From a virus: a stretch of DNA of 34,943 nt. This document shows positions 8,917 through 17,202 of this stretch, in pieces. The notes below the pieces were generated by a model that saw only the letters and a list, made by a program, of their open reading frames with translations, did no database searches and was not told the origin of the DNA. Numbering within the stretch: the stretch's first letter is position 1; every line of letters begins with the position of its first letter. The stretch is from positions 1-34,943 of IMG/VR virus record IMGVR_UViG_3300017963_000161; one strand, written 5' to 3'. Made by a program: the position numbers and the translations under genes.

Positions 8917-10351
8917 TAGGTACTCCTACTGTCATTGAACACCCCAACAAAACGAGAGGTAAATCATTGTAATTTTCTATTCTTAAAACTGTATCTGCAC
9001 TAATTCCTAAATTAAAAAACCGTACTTCAGTTTTTCTTTTACCTATCTTTCCAATTTTCTGACTTAATTGATTTCCATATGTAATACCACCATCTCGAGA
9101 TATTTCTAATCTCAATAATGGATCTTCATTTTTCCCATATTCAGTACCTGTACCTGTTTTTAAATCAAACCATATTTCATGAATATTATGATTTTTATAA
9201 TTAGGTAATGAAAAGACACCAACTTCACGCATTTTTCTTATAGCAATACCATTATCATCATAAATTTGATCAGATAATTCTAAAATAGAATTTGCGTTAT
9301 AAGGCAAGACATAATGCTTATCATTATAATAAAAATACGCTTCTGGTAACCATCTATCCTCATCTTTATGTGATAATTGAGACCAGCTTTGTGTATTCAA
9401 GCAATACATCCACGTCCTATTATCTTCAGTAAAATTAATGACATAGAAGATATACCCAATCCTATTCTTGAAGATGTATGCGCTTGCATCTTCTGGGTTT
9501 TCATATAATGCTAATTCTTCTTCTATAGCAGCTGTACTTATTCTTGTAGGCTCTCCACCTGTCGTCATAACTATCGCGACTTGACCGTTGTAATATCTTG
9601 CAAGCCAAATCGCATGTTCGAAATTTATAGCTATACTTCCAGCTGAAGCACACCCATAATCCAATGTCTGTACAGATTGCTGGCTAAACGGAAATGCCTG
9701 ACCAGAATCGTACCAAACCTCAACAGAACGCTGTCCAAAGAGGTATAACAGACCTCTTAGACGCCCCAATCCTGTAAATACATCAGGATATGCTGTTAAT
9801 TTAGCCCTATCTAATGTATCCCATGAATTAGCATCATTTATTCCTGAAATTCCCCATGAATCACTTTCAGCCTGACATACAATAAATCTTTGTGCTAGAA
9901 CCGTCACATCTACAGGATTATCTAGGAAACCAGGGGCTGTTATTTCAGTTAATAAGCCAGTATCTTTACTATAAACCCAGCCCCCTTTCCCGTCCACAAA
10001 GACACACTCTGTCCCATTGTCTTCGATCCCTACATACCCTCTATCCGTTAGAATTTCTCCGAGATAAACAATATTTAATGATGTATCTAAAAAATATATT
10101 CTATCGTCAATTACAATAAATACTTTGTTATCAAAGACATGCGCTGCCCTTCCTCGTCCTGATCCTCGCCCTCTTCGAACTAAAGTCTTAACTTCTTTTA
10201 AGCCGGGGCGCGTGAACAAAGATTTTTTATTCTTTCCTTGAGGATCAACAGCAGCGTACATATTTAGAGTTCGTTTGGGATCAAATTCGTCATAACCATG
10301 ACGAGCATAATCTCCTATGATATCTAAATTCACTGTCTTTAAAATACTCAT
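8909..10351 (-). CDS. Packaged-DNA stabilisation/tail hub protein, P22 gp10-like
   Basis: This 480-aa protein is close to the length of P22 gp10 (~470 aa). It has the family layout: an N-terminal segment with YDEFDPKRTLNMYA and RPGLKEV, then repeated beta-propeller-like strands such as VFDNKVFIVIDDRIYFLD and LAQRFIVCQ, the central GLRGLLYLFGQRSVEVWYDSG block and a beta C-terminus. gp10 seals the portal after packaging and joins gp4 to the tail. It follows the gp4-like gene after a 3-bp gap. The low-GC genes around it fit one operon. Confidence 0.85.
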   Translation of the reverse strand: MSILKTVNLDIIGDYARHGYDEFDPKRTLNMYAAVDPQGKNKKSLFTRPGLKEVKTLVRRGRGSGRGRAAHVFDNKVFIVIDDRIYFLDTSLNIVYLGEILTDRGYVGIEDNGTECVFVDGKGGWVYSKDTGLLTEITAPGFLDNPVDVTVLAQRFIVCQAESDSWGISGINDANSWDTLDRAKLTAYPDVFTGLGRLRGLLYLFGQRSVEVWYDSGQAFPFSQQSVQTLDYGCASAGSIAINFEHAIWLARYYNGQVAIVMTTGGEPTRISTAAIEEELALYENPEDASAYIFKNRIGYIFYVINFTEDNRTWMYCLNTQSWSQLSHKDEDRWLPEAYFYYNDKHYVLPYNANSILELSDQIYDDNGIAIRKMREVGVFSLPNYKNHNIHEIWFDLKTGTGTEYGKNEDPLLRLEISRDGGITYGNQLSQKIGKIGKRKTEVRFFNLGISADTVLRIENYNDLPLVLLGCSMTVGVPNA

Positions 10352-10354
10352 AAA

Positions 10355-11095
10355 TTAACTCAATGATGCTAAATTAGTTATATAATTATCTTTTCTAAAC
10401 ATGGAAATATCATTAATATCCAAATTTCTTGCATTACTTGCAATCATGTCATCTCTGCTCTGTTTATAATATGCTTCATCTACTTCATCCCATTTACTTG
10501 CAGGATAATTACGATGTAACATTCTCGCTAAGGCATTTTCTAAATAAAATATCATGTATGGTGGAATACCATCAATCTCAGTATTTAAAGCTTGAGTTGT
10601 AATACATGTTTTTGCCTTAATTGAACATGTATATGCTTTATCAGGTGTTTTATAAAATGTAATAACTGATTCCATTAAACGATGTGGAGTTAATGTTGGC
10701 TCCATTCTATTTGTAAAATAGCATTTCGTAGGACGACCTGTAGCTGTAAGAGAATTTCCTTCAAAATATAAAGTATCACTTAAAATTTCAACTGGATACA
10801 AAGTCCCATCTTCAATTATTGAAACATGTGAAAGCTTCGTAATATTAATTGCAGTTGCTGGATAATGCTTTGAAAAAACTACTTCTCTTTCTCCTGGAGT
10901 TAAAGAAATTTCAATTTCATTAAATAATGGAATATATGAACCATTTCCAGAAAGTTCATCAAGCAAAACATTAAGAGAATACAATCCTTCTGTTACTTGA
11001 TCTCCAGTTAAATTTCGATCATCAGATTTAACATTTATTATTCTGTATGCTTTTTCTATTATATCGTTAACAGTCCGATATGTCGGTGTAGCCAT
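10355..11095 (-). CDS. Head-completion/tail accessory factor, P22 gp4-like
   Basis: This 246-aa helical protein opens with TYRTVNDIIEKAYRIINV, then LTGDQVTEGLYSLNVLLDEL and YIPLFNEI, the typical start of P22 tail accessory factor gp4 and its relatives, which form the dodecamer beneath the portal. P22 gp4 (166 aa) is shorter; many relatives have a longer C-terminus such as this. It has a strong RBS (TAGGAGGATAAA) and lies between coat and gp10-like genes, in P22 order. A stem-loop separates it from the coat gene. Confidence 0.83.
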   Translation of the reverse strand: MATPTYRTVNDIIEKAYRIINVKSDDRNLTGDQVTEGLYSLNVLLDELSGNGSYIPLFNEIEISLTPGEREVVFSKHYPATAINITKLSHVSIIEDGTLYPVEILSDTLYFEGNSLTATGRPTKCYFTNRMEPTLTPHRLMESVITFYKTPDKAYTCSIKAKTCITTQALNTEIDGIPPYMIFYLENALARMLHRNYPASKWDEVDEAYYKQSRDDMIASNARNLDINDISMFRKDNYITNLASLS

Positions 11096-11122
11096 TTTAT
11101 CCTCCTAAAATAATACAAATGA

Positions 11123-11147
11123 AAGGAGGGAGAATAACCCCCTCCTT
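11123..11147 (-). terminator. GC-rich stem-loop between coat and gp4-like genes
   Basis: A perfect 8-bp inverted repeat (AAGGAGGG at 11123-11130, CCCTCCTT at 11140-11147) with a 9-nt loop lies just downstream of the coat stop codon on the transcribed minus strand. It is followed by a short T-rich stretch (TTTC). It could be a leaky terminator or processing site that lowers downstream expression relative to coat. There is no long T-run, so termination is not certain. Confidence 0.5.
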
Positions 11148-11156
11148 AACAATTAT

Positions 11157-12404
11157 TTAGGATACGACCCTAACAGCTTGTGATGGAATCCATAGGTATC
11201 CACAAAGTACGTCAATACGTAATTGATTGACGTTATTAGCTATATCGCTACCTTTAGATACACGAAGTGACCATCCTGTTTCAGGATCTGTAAATGTTGA
11301 ACTATCTTGACCATCTAATTTTTCTAGAGGTGGACATACAGCATATAATCCAGAAGAAGAATATGCTAAGTTCACATTTTGTAATCCATCAAGACCATCA
11401 GCAACTGTTCCTTTTCGGATAACAGTAATAGTTGCACCATCAGGAATCGCACCTGATAAGTTCTGATTAGGATCAGATGTATCAATGTTGATGGTTGGGC
11501 TTACAGGAATAGTAACCGCACCACCAGCACTAGAATCAGCATCAGCTGTAACTACAAATTGTGCGTATTGACCAGTATTTACTTTATTTACCCTATTTAC
11601 AAAATAAGGTTGTAAAGTGTCATGAGTAATTTCAATTACATCTCCTTGTTTTAATATTCCAGTAATGGAACCAGTAAAACCAGAAGCTACAATACTATTT
11701 CCAGAAGAAACCGCACCATTGACTACAGGAGTACCATAATCTCCAGTATAAGATTGATGTCGAGCAATACTTTGATCATAGTAAAAATCAAAATATGATA
11801 ATTTACCCATTCTTGAACCAAAACTAATTTCTTTATTTAAGGTTGTATTAAATGAGTTTTGTAATGCTGTTTTCAATGCTGAACCATCACGATGATTTAT
11901 AGCAAAAAACCAATCTTTACCCTGATCAACACCTTGTTCTGCCAATATTGCACCTGCAATATCAACTTCAGCAAAAGTATTAATTGAAGATCCTGGAGTT
12001 CCAGTTGTTAAATAAATGCTGTTAGCAGCAGCTGCTGCAATATCTTTATTAATATCAGCAATAATATTCTGAACAGCAGGAAGTAATACACGTTCTTTCC
12101 ATGTGTTGTATCGTAATGTTGTAGATAAATCTACAGTCGAATAATTTACATATACAGTATATAAATCCTGTAAAGTAAGTGGTAAATATGTTTCTTTTAT
12201 ATCACTTGCAGTTACTGCATCACCACGTTGTACGATATGTTGATTATCAAGTCTAATATTAATTGTTTGACCAGCATCATATGTATTATCACTAAACATA
12301 CCATCGTATTGACGATTAGCAGTAGCAATGAAAGTGTTGTTTAGTTTGAAGTACGCAGCAGCTTGTTTGGATAACAGCGTACTATTAATAAGAGTATTAG
12401 CCAT
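11157..12404 (-). CDS. Major capsid protein, P22 coat (gp5)-like
   Basis: This 415-aa protein is close to the 430 aa of P22 coat. It opens MANTLINSTLLSKQAAAYF and carries IVQRGDAVTASDIKETYLPLTL and STVDLSTTLRYNTWKERVLLPA, a layout typical of P22-type HK97-fold coats, with a Gly/Ser/Thr-rich inserted domain around 220-330. I chose ATG at 12404 rather than one 24 nt upstream because GGAGACATTAAA gives a well-spaced RBS. Scaffold lies directly upstream, gp4-like downstream. It assembles with scaffold into the procapsid. Confidence 0.9.
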   Translation of the reverse strand: MANTLINSTLLSKQAAAYFKLNNTFIATANRQYDGMFSDNTYDAGQTINIRLDNQHIVQRGDAVTASDIKETYLPLTLQDLYTVYVNYSTVDLSTTLRYNTWKERVLLPAVQNIIADINKDIAAAAANSIYLTTGTPGSSINTFAEVDIAGAILAEQGVDQGKDWFFAINHRDGSALKTALQNSFNTTLNKEISFGSRMGKLSYFDFYYDQSIARHQSYTGDYGTPVVNGAVSSGNSIVASGFTGSITGILKQGDVIEITHDTLQPYFVNRVNKVNTGQYAQFVVTADADSSAGGAVTIPVSPTINIDTSDPNQNLSGAIPDGATITVIRKGTVADGLDGLQNVNLAYSSSGLYAVCPPLEKLDGQDSSTFTDPETGWSLRVSKGSDIANNVNQLRIDVLCGYLWIPSQAVRVVS

Positions 12405-12471
12405 TTTAATGTCTCCATAATAAATCAAAAAAATTAAATAATTTCAGAGACTTATTGTAAAGACCCTAAAA

Positions 12472-13290
12472 TTATTGTCCGTATTTATTTTTTTCAGCTT
12501 CTACCATTTGAGCAAAACTCATTTCGGTAGGATCAGCTGTTTTTGATTTAGGGACTGCCTTTGTTGAATCGATAGGAGGGGGTGCAGATGATTTTATTGG
12601 CTTTGTACGATTTAACATATCAGCCTCAACCATATACATCTCTCTTACCTGTTGTTCAAGCGGCAATCTGGAGATACGTGCAGCTTCTCTTTGATTTTTT
12701 GATAGATGATAGATGACATCCGGACCATTAGGAGAATTTTTAGCAGCTAAAAGCATTGTTTCAGTAAATGCACCGTTTTTTTCTAAATTAAGGACACTAT
12801 CACTAAAATCCTCAATATTAACGGCTTTTTCTCGCATTTTTTCAGCAAATCTTTGCTCTTTAGCAAGCTCATTTAACTGAAACTGTTGATTCTGCGCCTC
12901 TATTTCACGACGTTGAATCTCTTGTTTCTGCTCTTCGGTCAAAACTTCATTAAATTGAGCCTTTTCTTGACTCGTTTTAACTTCAGCTGCCCGAGCGAGC
13001 TCTTCTAGCTCTCTTTTATGCTTACGGTCTTGCCTAGCAAGGCGATCTTTTAACCATTTCTCTTTCTTAGCCCAATCAGGAGCATCTTTAAGAGCCTCTA
13101 GCTCCTCAGATTCTTCTGATGCTTTTTCTTCGTCTTTCTTTTCATCTTCAGCCGGAGTTTCAATCTCCGTGTTTTCGTCATCAGATACAGCTTCCTCAGT
13201 AACTTCTTCAGTCTCTGGGAAAACACTATCTAAATCCTCAGTTATAACTTCTTCTTGCCCTTCTGGGGCCGCTTCTGTTACTTCTGACAT
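12472..13290 (-). CDS. Scaffolding protein
   Basis: This 272-aa protein is very acidic in its first ~75 residues (Glu/Asp-rich), then a long charged helix/coiled coil (~85-160 with many KR/E and Q), and ends in a Lys-rich tail (SFAQMVEAEKNKYGQ). This acidic-coil-basic plan, the size (P22 gp8 is 303 aa) and the position directly before coat make it the internal scaffold. The basic C-terminus would bind coat. It has AAGGAGATATA before the ATG. It is the first gene after the recombinase island, so it probably has a promoter in 13291-13600. Confidence 0.82.
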   Translation of the reverse strand: MSEVTEAAPEGQEEVITEDLDSVFPETEEVTEEAVSDDENTEIETPAEDEKKDEEKASEESEELEALKDAPDWAKKEKWLKDRLARQDRKHKRELEELARAAEVKTSQEKAQFNEVLTEEQKQEIQRREIEAQNQQFQLNELAKEQRFAEKMREKAVNIEDFSDSVLNLEKNGAFTETMLLAAKNSPNGPDVIYHLSKNQREAARISRLPLEQQVREMYMVEADMLNRTKPIKSSAPPPIDSTKAVPKSKTADPTEMSFAQMVEAEKNKYGQ

Positions 13291-13499
13291 TATATCTCCT
13301 TTTCCTACTATGCGTTTTATGGCTACATATTCGCCTCACCAGCCAATACCTCTGCTGTAAAAGGCCTCTTATTTAAATATGGTTTCATATCTTATATAAG
13401 AGTATACAAATGCAAGTTTAGGATTTTATTGGGACAATGTCAACTAAATATTATATGTTTTTTCATATTTATTACATGATAAATATTATATGCGCCTAA

Positions 13500-13513
13500 A
13501 AAACGATCGTTTT
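13500..13513. promoter_or_regulatory. 14-bp perfect palindrome AAAACGATCGTTTT
   Basis: This is a perfect inverted repeat centred on CGATCG in an otherwise AT-rich divergent spacer, ~145 bp before the serine recombinase start. It may be an operator or one dinucleotide-centred crossover site for the recombinase. No partner copy was seen. Confidence 0.4.
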
Positions 13514-13600
13514 CTTTACTTTAACAAATAGATTAAAAATATCATTATATCTTGCTTATTTTGAGTGAATAAAGCCGTCTAATAAACAAAGTCAATTAAC

Positions 13601-13629
13601 TTGAAATAATTATTGAGTTATTGTACGAT
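13601..13629 (+). promoter_or_regulatory. Promoter for the serine recombinase
   Basis: TTGAAA (13601-13606), a 17-bp spacer and TACGAT (13624-13629) match the sigma70 layout. The RBS AAAGGAG follows at about 13645 and the ATG at 13658. It gives the island its own expression, opposite to the surrounding late operon. Confidence 0.5.
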
Positions 13630-13657
13630 CCGCTCTTTTCAACAAAGGAGATATACT

Positions 13658-14212
13658 ATGAAAATAGGATACGCAAGAGTTTCTACAAGTGATCAAAGTC
13701 TAAATCTACAAATAGATGCTCTAAAAAAAGATGGTTGCGAAAAAATATATAGTGATGTCGCTAATGGTAAAAAAGCAGAAAGATTAGGTCTTGATAAAGC
13801 TATAAATTATGTACGTAAAAATGACGTTATTGTTGTATGGAAACTTGATAGATTAGGGCGTTCAATTACACATCTAATAAAAACTATCCAATTATTAAAT
13901 GATAAACAAATCGGATTTAAAAGCTTACAAGAAAATATCGATACGACAACAAGTTCTGGAAAATTAATATTTCACATTTTTGGAGCATTAGCAGAATTTG
14001 AGCATGATATAATCGTCGAAAGAACACAAGCAGGATTAAAAGCCGCACGTAAAAGAGGTCTTTATGGAGGTAGACCTAGATTACTAAATGATAAACAAAT
14101 AGAGAGATTAATAGAATTATATGAAAAGAAATCAAGCACAATTAAAGAAATTTGTAAAATATATAATATAAGTAAACCAACTTTATATAATTATTTAAGA
14201 CTTAAAGAATAA
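13658..14212 (+). CDS. Serine recombinase, DNA invertase/resolvase family
   Basis: This is a 184-aa site-specific recombinase of Hin/Gin/Tn3-resolvase size. The N-terminal catalytic domain has IGYARVSTSDQ with nucleophile Ser9 (and Arg7), then WKLDRLGRS with Arg65 and Arg68. A long helix E (FGALAEFEHDIIVERTQ) follows, then a GGRPRLL hinge and a C-terminal HTH (~145-180, IKEICKIYNISKPTLYNYL). All key residues seem intact. It lies on the opposite strand to the late genes around it, with its own promoter. It could invert a DNA segment (such as fibre genes), resolve multimers, or be a passenger. No large serine-integrase domain is present. Confidence 0.93.
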   Translation: MKIGYARVSTSDQSLNLQIDALKKDGCEKIYSDVANGKKAERLGLDKAINYVRKNDVIVVWKLDRLGRSITHLIKTIQLLNDKQIGFKSLQENIDTTTSSGKLIFHIFGALAEFEHDIIVERTQAGLKAARKRGLYGGRPRLLNDKQIERLIELYEKKSSTIKEICKIYNISKPTLYNYLRLKE

Positions 14213-14236
14213 AATCCTCCCGAGTGGCACCCACCT

Positions 14237-14336
14237 TTATTCAAGCTTATACCTGTTTGTGCACAAAACCACAAAAAACACCAAAGCGTACACTCAAAAA
14301 TATTTATAGAATCAGTATGTTATTCAAGCTTATACC
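14237..14336. repeat. Two 17-bp direct repeats TTATTCAAGCTTATACC downstream of recombinase
   Basis: Exact copies are at 14237-14253 and 14320-14336, start-to-start 83 bp. Each is centred on the palindromic AAGCTT. They lie 25-125 bp after the recombinase stop, where resolvase recognition subsites are often found. No function is proven. Confidence 0.7.
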
Positions 14337-14430
14337 CAGGTATACCTAGAACCCCTAACCCCTTGTGGGTTCCTTTAAATAAAAAAAACCCATCACCTCA
14401 TAAAATTGTTAGAAATCAATTACTTAAAAA

Positions 14431-14477
14431 CCCCGCGCCTGCCCCCTCCCCCCAGGCAACCCCGAACCCCCTGCCTG
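14431..14477. other. C-rich block (G-rich on the minus strand)
   Basis: Five runs of 4-6 C (14431-14434, 14442-14446, 14448-14453, 14460-14463, 14467-14471) occur within 41 bp. The minus strand, which is the late-transcript strand, therefore has five G-runs able to form a G-quadruplex. A CAGGCA/TGCCTG inverted repeat (14453-14458, 14472-14477) encloses the last two runs. Confidence 0.75.
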
Positions 14478-14561
14478 TTGTAAAGTATAAAAAAAACCAT
14501 ATTATTGCCGTCGTTCCAGCAAATAAATGCTAATTAGAAACTTTTAATAACGGAGGGCACA

Positions 14562-14762
14562 ATGACAGGTACAGAAAAACTATATATAGACGAAAAGGAG
14601 GCAGCAACTCGCTACTCTTACAGTAGGGCGTGGTTTCAGAGGGCAAGATGGGATGGTTCAAGCCCACCATATATTAAGGTGCGTGGACATATCTTATATC
14701 CCATTAAAGAGGTTGATGCTTGGTTTGCCAATCACGGTTTACGTACATCAACGTCAGAATAA
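14562..14762 (+). CDS. AlpA/excisionase-type helix-turn-helix protein
   Basis: This 66-aa protein reads IDEKEAATRYSYSRAWFQRARWDGSSPPYIK, then VRGHILYPIKEVDAWF. That is the helix-turn-helix plus wing of the AlpA/MerR-like (HTH_17) group, used as excisionases and prophage regulators. A good RBS (CGGAGGGCAC) precedes it. It stands on the plus strand with the serine recombinase and faces the late genes. It may be a recombination directionality factor or a regulator. No tyrosine integrase is present, so a classical Xis role would need the serine recombinase as partner, which is inference. Confidence 0.82.
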   Translation: MTGTEKLYIDEKEAATRYSYSRAWFQRARWDGSSPPYIKVRGHILYPIKEVDAWFANHGLRTSTSE

Positions 14763-14765
14763 ACA

Positions 14766-14839
14766 GATAGAAGAGCAAAAGATCATTGTTTATTTATTGT
14801 TATTTACAATAGATTGGGTGATTATTGCTCTAATCTATC
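14766..14839. terminator. Long hairpin at convergent gene ends
   Basis: GATAGA+AGAGCAA (14766-14778) pairs with TTGCTCT+TCTATC (14825-14831, 14834-14839) with a 2-nt bulge, enclosing an AT-rich loop that can form a smaller ATTGT/ACAAT stem. It spans the end of the plus-strand HTH gene and the last codons of the minus-strand 45-aa gene, so a bidirectional terminator is likely. There is no strong T-run. Confidence 0.45.
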
Positions 14840-14959
14840 AAGACGATCAAGATCATATTGTGCTTTAGCTTTCATTTGCTCATCATCTCCTGCAAGAAGT
14901 TCTTCAAGCTCTTCACGAGTGATATCATCCTTTCCGTACCAGTGTTTTTTTCTACTCAT
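14822..14959 (-). CDS. Small 45-aa acidic protein
   Basis: This is a 45-aa protein starting MSRKKHWYGKDDITREELEEL with a charged helical C-terminus. The start has AAGAAGGAAATAGGATT upstream, and it lies 4 bp after the stop of the 62-aa gene in the same operon. Its family is not recognised. It is the last portal-proximal gene before the recombinase island and may be a scaffold or portal accessory, which is inference. Confidence 0.68.
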   Translation of the reverse strand: MSRKKHWYGKDDITREELEELLAGDDEQMKAKAQYDLDRLDRLEQ

Positions 14960-14963
14960 AATC

Positions 14964-15152
14964 CTATTTCCTTCTTAATACTTTTAATAGCCTATCTATA
15001 ACAACCTTAATTCTAATGTTTAATGGAGGCGTTGCGCTCCAACCGTCAGATTGAAAAGTCCTGCTCCAGCCATTATACTTTTTAACAGCTTCATATTCTT
15101 CAGATGTGGCGCTCCATTTCTCGCCTTTCTTGTTATAGAGTAATATATTCAT
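14964..15152 (-). CDS. Small 62-aa protein coupled to portal
   Basis: This 62-aa protein (MNILLYNKKGEKWSATSEEY..., ending RLLKVLRRK) overlaps the portal stop by 4 bp (ATGA), so it is translationally coupled. It repeats the short word WSAT twice (residues 13-16 and 38-41). It has a basic C-terminal helix. No family was recognised. Confidence 0.65.
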   Translation of the reverse strand: MNILLYNKKGEKWSATSEEYEAVKKYNGWSRTFQSDGWSATPPLNIRIKVVIDRLLKVLRRK

Positions 15153-17188
15153 TGAACTCCTTTTTCTGTAGTAGTTATCATCTTATCTATAAGCTCAGTT
15201 TGAGCTTTATACATCTCAGCATCAATCTTTCTGTTCTGCATATCTAATCTAGCATTCTCATGTGTGCGATCCATATGTGAATTCATAAGATTATCTATAG
15301 TTGCAATACCCTCAATTTGAGTATCTGCCTGATTTTTCATGGCTGTAGATTGATTTTTGACCGCTTCTGATTGCTTTTTCTGTGTATCAGCATGAAGATT
15401 CTGCATCTGAGCTATCATCATAGGATTAGGAGGTTGAGGAGCTGGTTGTCGTCCTTCACGTTTGGCTTTTACAACTTCTGGAACTAATGCATCGTCAAGC
15501 TCTCGAGACAATTGAACAGCATTATTCAAATCTAGATTCTTCACGTATTCACCAACTAAATAAGGTCTAGAATCTGGATATACTTGCATTAGATCTTTCA
15601 TAGAAGTTCTGTTTTCAACTTTCTGCATTGCAAATGATGAACCAGCTTTAACTTTAATATTAAATTTGGCCTTAGATATGTTATTTTGGCCATCATTGAT
15701 CTTGACACTCTTTTGTTGATTATCAGCATCAGTAATAAATATTGTTCTTTCAGTATCATAAATATGAGGAATTAATGATACGACAATTCTGCCTATCTGT
15801 TCCATAGCTCTATTACGATTATCTATATAAACATAAGCACTACTATGACCTTGTCTAATTTTATTTGCTATAGCAACTCCACTGATTTCATTTCCTATAT
15901 CTCCTCTAGTAGATTGAAATATGCCTAAAATAGTATGAATTTCAGTATCGACATAAGCTTGTTGAGCCATTAATGAATTAGGAATTTCAATAGGATTTGT
16001 TCTAGATGGAGGTTGTTTACCAGGAACAGTTTTGAAAGGAAGCAAGCCTTGTACTCTATCTGGATTTTTCCACACATCTTCATATCCAGCTATACAATCA
16101 GCATCACCATACCATTGCTCTTTACGACCACTCTTAACATATTGACATATATCACTTTTTAGGAAATTATAATATTTTTGCGCATCATGAGTAAACTGAG
16201 TAAATGATCTTGTAATCTGCTGACCATCTGTAGTGAACGAATTGCCATCCATAAATACTATAGGTAAAAGCTTAGAAGACCACTTCGTTTTCTCTAAGAC
16301 TTCAACTCCACTGATTTTGTAATGCCATATATCATAATCTTTAGTCCATCTTTCATCGATAATCTCTAACGGTACAAAATTATCAACATAATTTCCATAC
16401 TGATCAGTTGCGTATTGAGCGTAATATGCACTTATAATTTCATCTGCATCTTTTGCGTCTACTACTTCGCCATTACTTAATAATGCAATCTTTTTCCTCT
16501 TCCATTTCTTTTTATAAACATCAGCAACAGCAACATCATCTTTAGTCATCCAATCAAATATACCTGAAACATTATTTTCGACAAGAGGTAAGCCTGTTGT
16601 GATTTCTTTGTTAGGCCACATAGCTTTGAATTCATCATGACTTAATATATTCCAAATCCCACAAAAATCACCGTCTGCTTTAGTTACATCTTTAGCAGCA
16701 GGATCAAAAAAAACAGTTATTGGATCTTTAACTGTCTCTATCTTTATTCGTTGATTAAAACTATTAGGATCTTCATATTCTGTACCGACAGCCATTGCAC
16801 CATAACCTAAAAGAGCACATTCAAAACCTGTTTGTGCTGCGATCTCACCTTTAGAATCATAAGCAATATCTCGTACTAAACCTTCATGTATATCTATTAT
16901 TTTTTTATCTACATTTTCATCTGTGCTAAGCTCGATATCAGCAGTATTTGCTCTTTGTTCTCCAACTATTTGCTGGATATAAGAATAAAGCTTATTGACG
17001 GTGAGCATTGGTTTTCGGCGCTCTTCATATTCAGCTTTATCATTTTCATTCCATTGATCTCCAAGAACAGTAAATCTTACTTCCTCTTTATATCTATTAA
17101 TATTATCCATAAAATAATCAAACCACGAATTAATGTCTTTTTTTATTTCAGCTAACATATCTTTATCGGTTTTACTTTCATAACTCAT
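15149..17188 (-). CDS. Portal protein, P22 gp1-like
   Basis: This 679-aa protein fits the long P22-type portals (725 aa). It begins MSYESKTDKDMLAEIKKDI and has FTVLGDQWNENDKAEYEERRKPMLTVNKLYSYI (portal clip/wing start) and EQRANTADIELS, as in the family. The C-terminal ~110 residues are Gln/Lys-rich and helical with repeats of KNQ and AQ, like the P22 barrel. It forms the dodecameric DNA channel. I prefer the ATG at 17188 (GAGGAAAGAAAG just upstream) over one 24 nt earlier. It follows TerL by 14 bp. Confidence 0.9.
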   Translation of the reverse strand: MSYESKTDKDMLAEIKKDINSWFDYFMDNINRYKEEVRFTVLGDQWNENDKAEYEERRKPMLTVNKLYSYIQQIVGEQRANTADIELSTDENVDKKIIDIHEGLVRDIAYDSKGEIAAQTGFECALLGYGAMAVGTEYEDPNSFNQRIKIETVKDPITVFFDPAAKDVTKADGDFCGIWNILSHDEFKAMWPNKEITTGLPLVENNVSGIFDWMTKDDVAVADVYKKKWKRKKIALLSNGEVVDAKDADEIISAYYAQYATDQYGNYVDNFVPLEIIDERWTKDYDIWHYKISGVEVLEKTKWSSKLLPIVFMDGNSFTTDGQQITRSFTQFTHDAQKYYNFLKSDICQYVKSGRKEQWYGDADCIAGYEDVWKNPDRVQGLLPFKTVPGKQPPSRTNPIEIPNSLMAQQAYVDTEIHTILGIFQSTRGDIGNEISGVAIANKIRQGHSSAYVYIDNRNRAMEQIGRIVVSLIPHIYDTERTIFITDADNQQKSVKINDGQNNISKAKFNIKVKAGSSFAMQKVENRTSMKDLMQVYPDSRPYLVGEYVKNLDLNNAVQLSRELDDALVPEVVKAKREGRQPAPQPPNPMMIAQMQNLHADTQKKQSEAVKNQSTAMKNQADTQIEGIATIDNLMNSHMDRTHENARLDMQNRKIDAEMYKAQTELIDKMITTTEKGVQ

Positions 17189-17202
17189 CTTTCTTTCCTC
17201 AT

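Larger units (their letters stand above)
13291..13657. other. Divergent intergenic region between scaffold and recombinase genes
   Basis: This is 367 bp without a convincing gene, separating the minus-strand scaffold operon from the plus-strand recombinase. It is AT-rich and contains a 14-bp perfect palindrome (13500-13513), repeated AATATTATATG words at ~13447 and ~13482, and a recombinase promoter at 13601-13629. A promoter for scaffold and coat on the minus strand is expected here, but I could not identify a convincing one. Confidence 0.6.
14213..14561. other. 349-bp noncoding stretch of the recombinase island
   Basis: No gene is visible. It holds two 17-bp direct repeats (14237-14253, 14320-14336), an imperfect AACCCC...GGGTT hairpin near 14353-14375, and a strongly C-rich block (14431-14477) that contrasts with the AT-rich genome. 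Features of this kind would fit recombination sites or a transferred, non-phage stretch. It ends in the RBS of the next HTH gene. Confidence 0.6.

Noticed and set aside
13169-13360. Plus-strand 63-codon reading over the scaffold start
   Set aside because: Antisense to the acidic scaffold N-terminus (Glu/Asp codons give Ser-rich reverse frame), no RBS.
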